From G039029935 sp039029935 (GTDB lineage: Bacteria > Chloroflexota > Anaerolineae > Caldilineales > Caldilineaceae), in contig JBCCFC010000680.1 of assembly GCA_039029935.1 (NCBI GenBank), positions 1 to 7,428 on the forward strand: a DNA stretch of 7,428 nucleotides. Direction: 5' to 3'. Shown one piece after another: positions 1 through 6,165 of this stretch. The notes below the pieces were generated by a model. The model worked only from the letters and a program-made list of their open reading frames with translations. It did no database searches and was not told where the DNA came from. The position numbers and the translations under genes are program-made. Position 1 is the stretch's first letter; the number at the start of each line of letters is the position of its first letter.

Positions 1-65
1 ACCGCCCCCATCAAGGCCTTCCTACTCCTGGCCTTTCTCCCAATGAGTTTGCTCGACGCCTCTGA
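1..65 (+). other. possible 3' tail of an upstream gene
   Basis: Two plus-strand frames are open from the window edge. One ends at TGA 63-65 and gives a hydrophilic tail ending ...SPNEFARRL. The other ends at TGA 88-90 and gives a hydrophobic tail. The first looks more like a soluble protein C-terminus, but 21 codons cannot settle it, and the stretch may be non-coding. Nothing else is recognisable before the repeat array at 103. Confidence 0.2.
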
Positions 66-102
66 CCTAAATTGTTCATCCTCTTCCTGACCATTACAAA
101 AA

Positions 103-142
103 GTTGAAGAGTTGAAGGGTTGAAGAGTTGAAGAGTTGAAGG
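103..142 (+). repeat. GTTGAAGR octamer tandem array, 5 units
   Basis: Five uninterrupted 8-bp units, GTTGAAGA or GTTGAAGG, differing only in the last base. The same unit on the same strand recurs at 3400-3436 and 7316-7379. The array lies outside any credible gene, downstream of the broken minus-strand frame at 184-386. Confidence 0.95.
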
Positions 143-158
143 AAGCAGATTGGCTCGA

Positions 159-179
159 TCACTGTTCACTGTTCACTCT
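159..179. repeat. TCACTGT heptamer tandem array, 3 units
   Basis: Three 7-bp units, two TCACTGT followed by TCACTCT. The array begins 16 bp after the octamer array and ends 4 bp before the stop codon (complement of 184-186) of the minus-strand frame, so it lies just 3' of that frame. Confidence 0.85.
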
Positions 180-183
180 TCCA

Positions 184-386
184 CTATCTTCCAATAAATG
201 GCAAGAACGAGAACCATCTTTTAGACTGGGCTGGCTCATCTGTCACCTCAAGCGCGGTTGGTACGGCCAGCACACGGATGGTGGTGTCGGTGTCGAGACG
301 GAGTACACAGTGCTATCGAAGATGATGGTATCGGCGTCGCCAACTGTGTTATATTGCACAGGGGTTCGTCTGGTGCGTCCATCCAT
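184..386 (-). pseudogene. small frameshifted gene, unknown function
   Basis: No family recognised. On the minus strand an ATG (386-384) opens a frame with coding-like codons, rich in GAC, ACC, ATC and GTC, reading MDGRTRR, then VGDADTIIFDSTVYSV to about residue 30. That frame then degenerates into a Pro-rich tail and stops at 245-243. The neighbouring frame takes over at about 290-300 with DTDTTIRVLAVP and then TALEVTDEPAQ, closing with WFSFLPFIGR and TAG at 186-184. The total of 203 nt is one base short of 68 codons, so one missing base joins the halves into a protein of about 67 residues. It could be a true pseudogene, a sequencing or assembly error, or a -1 frameshift, although no slippery heptamer is evident. 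AGGG lies 4 nt before the ATG, within the flanking repeat. It is divergent from the AAA gene at 463. Confidence 0.5.
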
Positions 387-387
387 T

Positions 388-403
388 CAACCCTGCAACC
401 CTC
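388..403. repeat. two-copy 8-bp tandem repeat, GTTGCAGG-type
   Basis: CAACCCTG followed by CAACCCTC. Read on the minus strand it is GAGGGTTG CAGGGTTG, placed one base upstream of the ATG of the minus-strand frame at 386. Its AGGG could serve as that frame's ribosome binding site. The GGTTGCAG core also appears, in the opposite orientation, in the array at 2092-2118. Confidence 0.6.
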
Positions 404-415
404 TAGCCTTTATGG

Positions 416-421
416 TATAAT
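416..421 (+). promoter_or_regulatory. putative -10 box for the AAA-nuclease gene
   Basis: A perfect TATAAT lies about 40 bp before the GTG start at 463. The position 17 bp upstream (393-398, CTGCAA) is a poor -35 match and falls within the two-copy repeat. The call rests on the -10 hexamer and its position only. Confidence 0.45.
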
Positions 422-462
422 AGAACGACTGAACTACATTTATTGAAAAGCAGGGGGAACTT

Positions 463-2064
463 GTGCGTAAATTTTCATCATATGGCCCGATTCAAAATCA
501 CCGACATTATCATGCACCGCGCGTTGCGTTAATTGACGGTGCGCAACAACAAGTCATTGGTGACACTCCGGAGGAAGGTGGGCACTACATCACTGTATGG
601 GCGCCAAGGCAGACGGGGAAAAGTTGGGTGATGCGTGAGGTGATTAAGCGTGTGAAGGCCGAGGATGACTTTGAGATTGGAGTGATTAGTCTACAATCAG
701 CAAAAACCTTTACCAAGGACAAGCAAGTTTTGAAATTGTTTGTTGAAGCGTTAAATGACCGATTCGACCGTGATTTCCCGTTGATTGAAACCTGGGCTGA
801 GATACGGACTTTATTTACCGCTACCCACTTTGCGAAACCTGTGATTCTCATCATTGATGAGTTTGACGCTTTGCAAGAGGTGTTCATCAATCGGTTTGCC
901 AACGAATTTCGTACCATGTATCTTGCGCGTCTCGATGATGTGGGTATACCGAGTGGTGAAAAGAAGAATCTGCTGCATGGGCTGACCTTAATCGGTGTGC
1001 GCAGTGTACTGGGCATTGAGAATGTTACGGGTTCCCCCTTCAATGTGCAGCGCAGTGTGCATATTCCCAATTTGAACCATGATGAAGTTGTGCAGATTTT
1101 TCAGGACTATCAAGACGAAAGTGGACAACAGATTGAAGCAGACGTTGTGGAGCGCATTTATGATGAATTTCAAGGGCAACCAGGGTTAACCTGCTGGTTT
1201 GGCGAATTGTTGACCGAGACGCATAATCGGCATGATAGCGACATTACAATGGATGACTTTGAGTATGTTTATGCGGACGCCATCGACGAGCAGCCCAATA
1301 ACAATATTTTAAACATTATTTCCAAAGCCAAGCAGGAACCATATACACCCATTATTTTAGAGATGTTTCAAGCAGGGTCGAAATTACCATTCCGCTATGA
1401 TGATCCAGCCACCAACTATCTCTATATGAACGGTGTGATTGGCCGCGAAATTACCCACGATACGACGGGGCGATACCGTCGGTATCTCAAATTCCCCTCG
1501 CCCTTTGTGCAAAAACGGCTCTTTAACTACTTTGCCCATCAGCTTTTTCATGGACTGAAACGCCTCTATGATCCACTGATAGACTTGTCTACCATCATGA
1601 CAAAGACGCATTTGAATATTCCGAACATTATCCGTCTCTACGAGGCATATCTGCACAAAAACCGACATTGGCTTTTGAAGAACGCACCCCGTCGTAAGAC
1701 TGATGAACATATTTACGAGGCTGTCTATCATTTCAATCTATACATGTACCTTGTCCAGTTCCTCGAAGGCAGCGGCTCCGTTGTACCAGAGTTTCCAACG
1801 GGCAATGGTAAAATCGATCTCGTGCTCTACCACAGTACCCGTATCTATCTGCTAGAAATCAAAAGTTTTATCAACCGACTCAAACATCAAGAGGCACTGG
1901 AACAAGCTGCCAGATATGGACAGACTTTACAGCTATCCGAAACATGGCTGATTACCTTTATCGAAGTGATGAATGATGAGCAGCGAGCAGCACTAGAAGT
2001 CACCTATCAGGATGCAGCAACGGGCGTGACCGTGCATCCTGTCTTTGTTGTAACTGGAGAATAA
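463..2064 (+). CDS. AAA-family ATPase with C-terminal PD-(D/E)XK nuclease-like domain
   Basis: A 533-residue cytoplasmic protein starting at GTG 463, with AGGGGGA (452-458) at good distance. The N-terminus (GPIQNHRHYHAPR, 8-20) matches the opening I remember for the AAA-like (AAA_35-type) family. Walker A is APRQTGKS at 47-54, with K53 and S54 as nucleotide-binding residues; Walker B is VILIIDEFD at 127-135, with D132 and E133. The LTLIGVRS strand near 174-181 and R197 in SPFNVQRS resemble sensor and arginine positions of archaeal-type ATPases. A helical middle (about 205-430) follows. The C-terminal part carries a PD-(D/E)XK pattern: GKID (449-452, D452), then LLEIKSF with E465 and K467, then QAARYG (481-486), like the Q..xY helix of that fold. 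ATP binding and a nuclease fold are therefore well supported. The substrate is unknown; related proteins are often multicopy and uncharacterised. Codon use is visibly more AT-rich than in the downstream oxidoreductase. The two genes are 71 bp apart with a repeat array between, so co-transcription is uncertain. Confidence 0.88.
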   Translation: MRKFSSYGPIQNHRHYHAPRVALIDGAQQQVIGDTPEEGGHYITVWAPRQTGKSWVMREVIKRVKAEDDFEIGVISLQSAKTFTKDKQVLKLFVEALNDRFDRDFPLIETWAEIRTLFTATHFAKPVILIIDEFDALQEVFINRFANEFRTMYLARLDDVGIPSGEKKNLLHGLTLIGVRSVLGIENVTGSPFNVQRSVHIPNLNHDEVVQIFQDYQDESGQQIEADVVERIYDEFQGQPGLTCWFGELLTETHNRHDSDITMDDFEYVYADAIDEQPNNNILNIISKAKQEPYTPIILEMFQAGSKLPFRYDDPATNYLYMNGVIGREITHDTTGRYRRYLKFPSPFVQKRLFNYFAHQLFHGLKRLYDPLIDLSTIMTKTHLNIPNIIRLYEAYLHKNRHWLLKNAPRRKTDEHIYEAVYHFNLYMYLVQFLEGSGSVVPEFPTGNGKIDLVLYHSTRIYLLEIKSFINRLKHQEALEQAARYGQTLQLSETWLITFIEVMNDEQRAALEVTYQDAATGVTVHPVFVVTGE

Positions 2065-2091
2065 CATTGAGAGTTGAGGGAGTACAATCAT

Positions 2092-2118
2092 AACCTGCAA
2101 CCTGCAACTTGCAACCTT
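2092..2118 (+). repeat. AACCTGC heptamer tandem array, 3-4 units
   Basis: AACCTGC, AACCTGC, AACTTGC, then a decaying AACCTT. It ends 3 bp before the Shine-Dalgarno site of the oxidoreductase gene. The complement reads GGTTGCAGGTTGCAG, sharing the GTTGCAG core of 388-403 and one base different from GTTGAAG. A lone related octamer, GTTGAGGG, lies nearby at 2073-2080. Confidence 0.85.
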
Positions 2119-2121
2119 ATC

Positions 2122-2127
2122 AAGGAG
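2122..2127 (+). promoter_or_regulatory. Shine-Dalgarno site that fixes the oxidoreductase start
   Basis: AAGGAG ends 8 nt before the ATG at 2136. An in-frame TTG at 2109 lies upstream of this site and inside the heptamer array, so the site points to 2136 as the true start. Confidence 0.85.
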
Positions 2128-2135
2128 AAACCATT

Positions 2136-3398
2136 ATGATACGAATCGGCATCGTCGGCTGTGGCCGCATTTTAAACGCCCATCTACAGGGCTATAAACT
2201 GCTCCGTGAACTGGGCATGGACAACTTTCGCATCACGGCACTCTGTGCGCGCAAAGAAGAGGATGCGCTCATGTTCCGAAAACGGGGCGAGGGGCCACCA
2301 CCACGCCCCCCCGTCCTTGACCCATCGACAGGCGATCCACTGGCCGCGCCCCACACCTATCTTGACGATTTTCAGCCAGACACAGATGTCGCTGTCTTCA
2401 CCGATTACAAAGAAATGATCGCTTCTGACCTAGTCGATGCGGTCAATGATTTCACGACGCTGTACCTTCACCACATGATCGGTCAGGATGCACTCAACGC
2501 AGGGCTGCATTTGCTCACACAGAAGCCACTGGCGATTTCAGTACGCGCGGGCAAACTGCTGGTGGACCTTGCCAATGAAAAGGGCTTGACGCTTGGCGTC
2601 TTTGAGAATGTACGTCAGGCACAAGGCGTACGCGCGGCGGCGTGGGCTGTGCAGACAGGCGTGATTGGTGATTTCCAGATGGCCGTGCTGGGCAGCGTCG
2701 GTGGGCTGTGGTCACCTGATAAAATTGTGGCCGAAACGCCTTGGCGTCATCGCAAACTAGAGGCAGGGGGCGGTGGCGCCATTGACATCGGTGTCCATGC
2801 CATGCACTGGGCCGCCTATGTCTGTGGTGACATCGAATCTGTCCATGCCTCCGTGCGCACCTTTGAGCCAACACGTGCGCATCGTGATGACGCGGGCAAT
2901 GTGCAGTTCAGCACCGATGCCAATGTCGATGACACCTACTTTGCGACCATCAACTTTGCCAATGGCGGTATCGGTCAACTCCTGTGGTCATGGGCTGGTC
3001 ATGGCGAGGCACTGGCAATTCCAGGCGCACCCGCATTCTACGGCTCAAAAGGTTGCATCAAAGGCGGTGAAGTCATTCTGGATGACGGCACACGCACGCC
3101 AGTCGCTGATCTGTTTGAGGCCGAGGCGTCGGATGAAGTTAAGCAGCAGTTCTATCCGCTGGGGTTGGATGCCCGTCTGCGCGACCCTTATGCGATTCAA
3201 CAATATGATTGGCTGAAGGCCATCGAGACTGGTGGACAGCCCGAAACTGATGGCATGGTCGGTGTGATGGATTTGGCCGCCGCCTTTGGTATGATTGAGT
3301 CCTCACAGGCACGACGCACGGTGACGATGGATGAGATGGTGAATGGTGAGGTGGATGCATATCAGCGAGAGATTGATGCGCATTATGGGTTGATTTAG
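2136..3398 (+). CDS. Gfo/Idh/MocA-family NAD(P)-dependent oxidoreductase
   Basis: A 420-residue cytoplasmic enzyme of the glucose-fructose oxidoreductase/inositol dehydrogenase family, which oxidises or reduces sugar-like substrates using a tightly held NAD(P). The start at ATG 2136 follows a good AAGGAG and directly opens the Rossmann fold: MIRIGIVGCGRI, with the dinucleotide loop G5..G8-C-G10. The family EKP motif appears as TQKP (128-131) with K130 in place. The catalytic signature is GGGGAIDIGVH (211-221), giving D217 and H221. K130, D217 and H221 together fit the usual Lys-Asp-His set, so activity is likely. After the second strand there is a Pro-rich insertion at about 51-82 (GEGPPPRPPV and following), longer than in typical members and perhaps a loop near the nucleotide. 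Length is at the upper end for the family. The substrate cannot be read from sequence, and no sugar transporter or kinase lies nearby. Its 3' end meets the convergent nuclease-like gene across a repeat-derived hairpin. Confidence 0.93.
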   Translation: MIRIGIVGCGRILNAHLQGYKLLRELGMDNFRITALCARKEEDALMFRKRGEGPPPRPPVLDPSTGDPLAAPHTYLDDFQPDTDVAVFTDYKEMIASDLVDAVNDFTTLYLHHMIGQDALNAGLHLLTQKPLAISVRAGKLLVDLANEKGLTLGVFENVRQAQGVRAAAWAVQTGVIGDFQMAVLGSVGGLWSPDKIVAETPWRHRKLEAGGGGAIDIGVHAMHWAAYVCGDIESVHASVRTFEPTRAHRDDAGNVQFSTDANVDDTYFATINFANGGIGQLLWSWAGHGEALAIPGAPAFYGSKGCIKGGEVILDDGTRTPVADLFEAEASDEVKQQFYPLGLDARLRDPYAIQQYDWLKAIETGGQPETDGMVGVMDLAAAFGMIESSQARRTVTMDEMVNGEVDAYQREIDAHYGLI

Positions 3399-3399
3399 G

Positions 3400-3436
3400 G
3401 TTGAAAAGTTGAAGAGTTGAAAGGTTGAAGGGTTGA
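3400..3436 (+). repeat. GTTGAAGR octamer tandem array, 4-5 degenerate units
   Basis: The units are GTTGAAAA, GTTGAAGA, GTTGAAAG and GTTGAAGG, then a decayed fifth beginning GTTGA. The array starts one base after the end of the oxidoreductase stop codon. It is the same unit and strand as 103-142 and 7316-7379, but more diverged. Confidence 0.9.
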
Positions 3437-3457
3437 GTAAGATAGCCCTTCAACCTT
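3421..3457. terminator. putative bidirectional terminator between convergent genes
   Basis: AAGGTTGAAGGG (3421-3432) and CCCTTCAACCTT (3446-3457) form a perfect 12-bp inverted repeat with a 13-nt loop. It sits between the stops at 3398 and 3460, as expected for a shared terminator. Neither side is followed by a clean T run, so classical intrinsic termination is not certain. The left arm is part of the octamer array; the right arm is an inverted copy of the same sequence. Confidence 0.6.
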
Positions 3458-3459
3458 GG

Positions 3460-4074
3460 CTATTTGTTTGCTTCACACTCGGTAAAGATTTGATGCAGAA
3501 TGCCCAGAATGATGTCTACCTGTGCAAGTGAATATGAATCGGTCTTGTAGAATTTATTGTCGGTGGTATATTTGCCAAATTCCCATATTTTACCGCTGCT
3601 GACAATAGAGAAAAGATCGAATTTTCGGTCTTGCTTTTCGTTCATCATGTGTGCAGCTTTGGTTGCCATGAGACATTGCCCCCAACCTTGCTCGAAATTA
3701 TCTTTCTTGGCTTCGCACATGATTACATAGGGGAATCTGAAACTGGCTTGGTAGGCGGTGAAGACAAAATCGGCTTTTCCTTTAAACGGAGCAATCCCCG
3801 CATCCACCTGTTTCTCTTGCCACATGCGTAAGTCGTGATTTTCAAGAGCTTCCAGAAAGACAAGTTTCATCAACAATCTCAATTCCCATGCATTTGAGCC
3901 GACAATCAATTGTCTTTCGGCACGTTGCAAATTGGTCTTTAAAATATTGCTGACGTGTACTGTTTTGGGCGGAACATTCCATCGCAAAAATGGGAACAAT
4001 TGCAAGTATTCCAACGCGTGTGCAAAATCAAAATCACCAAACGATCCATCTTTTTGGGTGGTATTCGTTATCAT
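3460..4074 (-). CDS. PD-(D/E)XK nuclease-like protein, function unknown
   Basis: A 204-residue soluble protein. I chose ATG 4074-4072, one base after the lipoprotein stop (TAA T ATG). A longer start at 4140 would overlap the lipoprotein by 65 bp and adds residues that merely shadow its C-terminus. No strong Shine-Dalgarno is visible, so translation is probably coupled to the upstream gene. The fold signature is clear: E64 in a helix (AWELRLLMK), KGKADFVF with D102, then VIMCEAKKDNFEQGWGQCL with E121, K123 and Q133. The C-terminal pattern (DLFSIVSSGKIWEFGKY, then ILGILHQIF and EANK) matches my memory of a cyanobacterial hypothetical family with EAKKDDFEQG...QC. All residues expected for metal-dependent phosphodiester cleavage are present, but no substrate is known and no methyltransferase or helicase partner lies nearby. 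It could also act in nucleic-acid processing unrelated to defence. Confidence 0.85.
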   Translation of the reverse strand: MITNTTQKDGSFGDFDFAHALEYLQLFPFLRWNVPPKTVHVSNILKTNLQRAERQLIVGSNAWELRLLMKLVFLEALENHDLRMWQEKQVDAGIAPFKGKADFVFTAYQASFRFPYVIMCEAKKDNFEQGWGQCLMATKAAHMMNEKQDRKFDLFSIVSSGKIWEFGKYTTDNKFYKTDSYSLAQVDIILGILHQIFTECEANK

Positions 4075-4075
4075 A

Positions 4076-5413
4076 TTACGGCGCACCCACATCCACAGAA
4101 ATTCGGTCAATATAATTGTTCGCCACGCCGACAAACTCATGAATCAACCCGCCCCACCACACGTTTGTGCCAACAGGCGGCTTCTCATCAACCGTGATAC
4201 AGCCCGAAACTTCGCCCGATTTACCGGGCAGCAAGTACCACTGTTCTTCGCCATCAATCACACGTTTCTCTAAATCTTCGGGGCGTCCAATTGCCCAGCG
4301 GAAGGGGAAGTCCAATCCGGTTGTGTCATAGTTGATGCCAAAACGCCACACACCCGCCTGTTGAAACCACGTCTCATTGCCCTGCGCTGCCAGTGTGTTG
4401 TAGTTCTCGGTGAAATTGTATGCTTGTCCCGGCCAAGGCCCTGTTGTACGGATGGGGACTGTACCCTCGTTGGTGACAATGGCGTCAAAGCAGAACTGTT
4501 CACCCAGAGGCACACCGATGACACGGTTCATCTCACCATGCCAATCAATCTCACCCTGTGCGACATCTGCACGTGGCTTGCCGCCCTCCTCAATTGTCAG
4601 TTGCTGGCGGATGCGCATGGCATTGCCTGCCTTGTCGCGCGTCTCACCAACGATGATGTAGGTTCCGTCCGGTGGTGGGTCCGCATTCAAATCGACACCA
4701 CCCTCATAGCGATACTCGTGGTACCCCTCATCCGTCGTCTCGGCAACGCCAGGGTCTTCGGGGATAATAAACTTGAAGTCTGGCTCATCAGGGTCCAACA
4801 AGTACACCTGAATGGTTTCCACATCCTTGGTCAAATAATAACTGATGCTCACCCAGTCATCGCGCAGCCCATCCTGATTGGGGCGAAAGACTTCGGGTAC
4901 GACCGCAAAGTTGTGCATCTCTGGGACTTGCGTGTCAGCCGCCTCCAAGCGCATTGGTGTCTGCACCACCACAGGCTCTGACGTACCACCAATCTCAGTA
5001 GCGGCAATGCTTAGTTGATAGTCGCCATCTTGCAATACATAACTCAGCACTTCTATCTGTCCATCTGGTACTGTATCACCCGGCACAGTAGCATCCTGGT
5101 TGACGGCATTATCAACCACACCACCCCAATACACACTATAGTCCCCCGCCGACCGCCGACGGTCACGCCGAAAATAGAAACGCTCGCCCTCCTCGTCTTC
5201 GAGATAGATGCTGACCATAGCCGGACGCTGGAGACTGTACTGGATTTCGGTAACATCCTCCTTGCCGTCGGCGTTGGGTGTGATTTGGGTGGGGGCGATG
5301 GATACGTCGTAGAGCAGGGGGCCGATACGCCAGTCTAGGCGACCGATGCCGTTGTTGCAGGCGGTGAGGAGAAATATAGCGATTATGAAAGGAATGAGTC
5401 TATAATAATGCAT
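4076..5413 (-). CDS. secreted lipoprotein with two FlgD/Ig-like calcium-loop repeats
   Basis: A 445-residue exported protein. ATG 5413-5411 is preceded by AAGGA (complement of 5422-5426), 8 nt away. The N-terminus is a lipoprotein signal: a hydrophobic stretch at 7-16 and the lipobox LLTAC, with C19 the predicted lipidated residue, so the mature protein should be anchored on the outer face of the membrane. Two similar beta-rich modules follow. The first begins IAPTQITPNADGKED (39-53) and runs to about 155; the second begins VVPEVFRPNQDGLRDD (171-186) and runs to about 275, ending in PPPDGTYIIVGETRDKAGN. The PNxDGxxD loops resemble FlgD-type or CHU-type Ig domains and may bind calcium. The C-terminal third (about 285-445) contains IRTTGPWPGQ (321-330), WRFGINYDT (356-364) and PFRWAIG (370-376), a domain I associate with Chloroflexota exported proteins. 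No catalytic motif is seen, so a binding or structural surface role is likeliest. The nuclease-like gene follows one base downstream. Confidence 0.85.
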   Translation of the reverse strand: MHYYRLIPFIIAIFLLTACNNGIGRLDWRIGPLLYDVSIAPTQITPNADGKEDVTEIQYSLQRPAMVSIYLEDEEGERFYFRRDRRRSAGDYSVYWGGVVDNAVNQDATVPGDTVPDGQIEVLSYVLQDGDYQLSIAATEIGGTSEPVVVQTPMRLEAADTQVPEMHNFAVVPEVFRPNQDGLRDDWVSISYYLTKDVETIQVYLLDPDEPDFKFIIPEDPGVAETTDEGYHEYRYEGGVDLNADPPPDGTYIIVGETRDKAGNAMRIRQQLTIEEGGKPRADVAQGEIDWHGEMNRVIGVPLGEQFCFDAIVTNEGTVPIRTTGPWPGQAYNFTENYNTLAAQGNETWFQQAGVWRFGINYDTTGLDFPFRWAIGRPEDLEKRVIDGEEQWYLLPGKSGEVSGCITVDEKPPVGTNVWWGGLIHEFVGVANNYIDRISVDVGAP

Positions 5414-5431
5414 ATGGATAATCCTTGAATA

Positions 5432-5461
5432 ATGACTTTTTAGACTTTTGCATGCTATAAT
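5432..5461 (+). promoter_or_regulatory. putative extended -10 promoter of the toxin-antitoxin operon
   Basis: TGCTATAAT at 5453-5461 is a perfect extended -10 (TG-n-TATAAT). ATGACT at 5432-5437, 18 bp upstream, is a 4/6 match to TTGACA. The promoter lies 55 bp before the antitoxin ATG at 5517, in the spacer shared with the divergent lipoprotein gene. No convincing operator palindrome was found beyond GCATGC at 5450-5455. Confidence 0.6.
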
Positions 5462-5516
5462 ATGGAATACTGTTTGTGATAAGCATATCTAATTTTCGTG
5501 AATCGAGAGGGAATCT

Positions 5517-5762
5517 ATGACCGTTTTACAAATAGAACAGGGAATTCGACAGCTAAAGCTCGAAGACCAACTACAAATCTTGTCATGGTTAGCCCAGTAT
5601 GTTCGTCAACGTATATTTGCGATTACCTCTCCTGCCGAGACATCCTTAGATGAGGAAACGATAGATACAAACAATCTTGAATATCCTCTGGCAGGAACAT
5701 TACTCAAATATGACGACCCTTTTGAGCCTGTGGCAGTTGATGATTGGGAAGTATTACAATGA
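5517..5762 (+). CDS. antitoxin-like protein of a VapC-type toxin-antitoxin pair
   Basis: An 81-residue acidic cytoplasmic protein, ATG 5517, with GAGAGGGA (5505-5512) just upstream. Residues 4-34 form a likely amphipathic helix (IEQGIRQLKLEDQLQILSWL), of the type seen in DUF2281-like antitoxins. An acidic linker (40-55) leads to a C-terminal motif YPLAGTLLKYDDPFEPV..DDWEVL (56-80), which resembles the tail of antitoxins paired with PIN toxins and probably wraps and inhibits the toxin. Its TGA overlaps the toxin ATG by the ATGA arrangement, so the two are translationally coupled. No AbrB, ribbon-helix-helix or Phd DNA-binding domain is visible, so autoregulation may differ from that of standard VapB proteins. 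The name rests mainly on context and the C-terminal motif. Confidence 0.8.
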   Translation: MTVLQIEQGIRQLKLEDQLQILSWLAQYVRQRIFAITSPAETSLDEETIDTNNLEYPLAGTLLKYDDPFEPVAVDDWEVLQ

Positions 5763-6154
5763 TATTGCTTGATACTCATATTTGGATTTGGTGGATGACC
5801 AATAATGCTCGGCTATCCTCAAAATCTAAGACGTTCATTGAATCTCAACTTTCAACAGGGGTTGGTATCAGTGTTATTTCTTGCTGGGAGGTCGCGAAAC
5901 TAATTCAGTTAGGTCGCCTAGCGTTTTCTGTCTCGACCACTGAATGGATAGATAATGCGCTGATGTATCCGGGTGTTAAGTTACTGGACTTCACACCACA
6001 GATTGCCATTGAAGCAAACTCTTTGCCCGGTACATTTCATCGTGATCCTGCCGACCAAATTATTGTTGCGACCGCTAGAGTTTATGATATAAAACTGCTC
6101 ACTGTGGATGCGAAAATTTTAAAATACCCTGATGTAAAACTTGTCTCATTGTAA
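5759..6154 (+). CDS. vapC: PIN-domain toxin, VapC family ribonuclease
   Basis: A 131-residue single PIN domain, the ribonuclease toxin of type II toxin-antitoxin systems; family members cut tRNA or rRNA with Mg or Mn. The start at ATG 5759 overlaps the antitoxin stop by 4 bp. An upstream in-frame TTG at 5744 is rejected because the PIN fold begins exactly at MILLDTHIWIWW. The acidic metal-binding set is complete: D5 in LLDTH, E44 in ISCWEVAKL, D96 and D99 in FHRDPADQIIVATA, and D117 in LLTVDAKIL. Full length and intact residues suggest an active toxin. The RNA target cannot be predicted. The operon is relatively AT-rich compared with the oxidoreductase, in keeping with the frequent horizontal spread of such modules. 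It converges with the small gene at 6166, leaving only 11 bp, and no terminator is seen. Confidence 0.9.
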   Translation: MILLDTHIWIWWMTNNARLSSKSKTFIESQLSTGVGISVISCWEVAKLIQLGRLAFSVSTTEWIDNALMYPGVKLLDFTPQIAIEANSLPGTFHRDPADQIIVATARVYDIKLLTVDAKILKYPDVKLVSL

Positions 6155-6165
6155 ATGCTGATTTC

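Noticed and set aside
136..420. Plus-strand 94-codon open frame across the left intergenic region
   Set aside because: It begins at a TTG inside the octamer array, runs through the heptamer array and ends in the promoter of the AAA gene. Its translation has no domain-like pattern, while the opposite strand reads more like protein.
258..446. Plus-strand 62-codon open frame
   Set aside because: It lies antisense to the frameshifted minus-strand frame, has Trp/Cys-rich low-quality translation, and spans the putative promoter.
585..1070. 161-codon minus-strand frame antisense to the AAA gene
   Set aside because: It overlaps the Walker A and B coding region of a clearly real gene; its translation is Ser/Arg-rich and motif-free.
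2109..2135. Upstream TTG start for the oxidoreductase
   Set aside because: It lies in the heptamer array, upstream of the AAGGAG at 2122-2127; the Rossmann fold starts right at ATG 2136.
3460..4074. Restriction-modification system
   Set aside because: The nuclease-like protein has a plausible fold, but no methyltransferase, specificity subunit or helicase is encoded in the window.
4075..4140. Longer start for the nuclease-like gene
   Set aside because: It would overlap the lipoprotein C-terminus by 65 bp; the added residues look like an out-of-frame shadow, and ATG 4074 abuts the lipoprotein stop.
4361..4981. 206-codon plus-strand frame antisense to the lipoprotein
   Set aside because: The minus strand carries a signal peptide, repeated modules and a ribosome site; the plus-strand translation shows no coherent motif.
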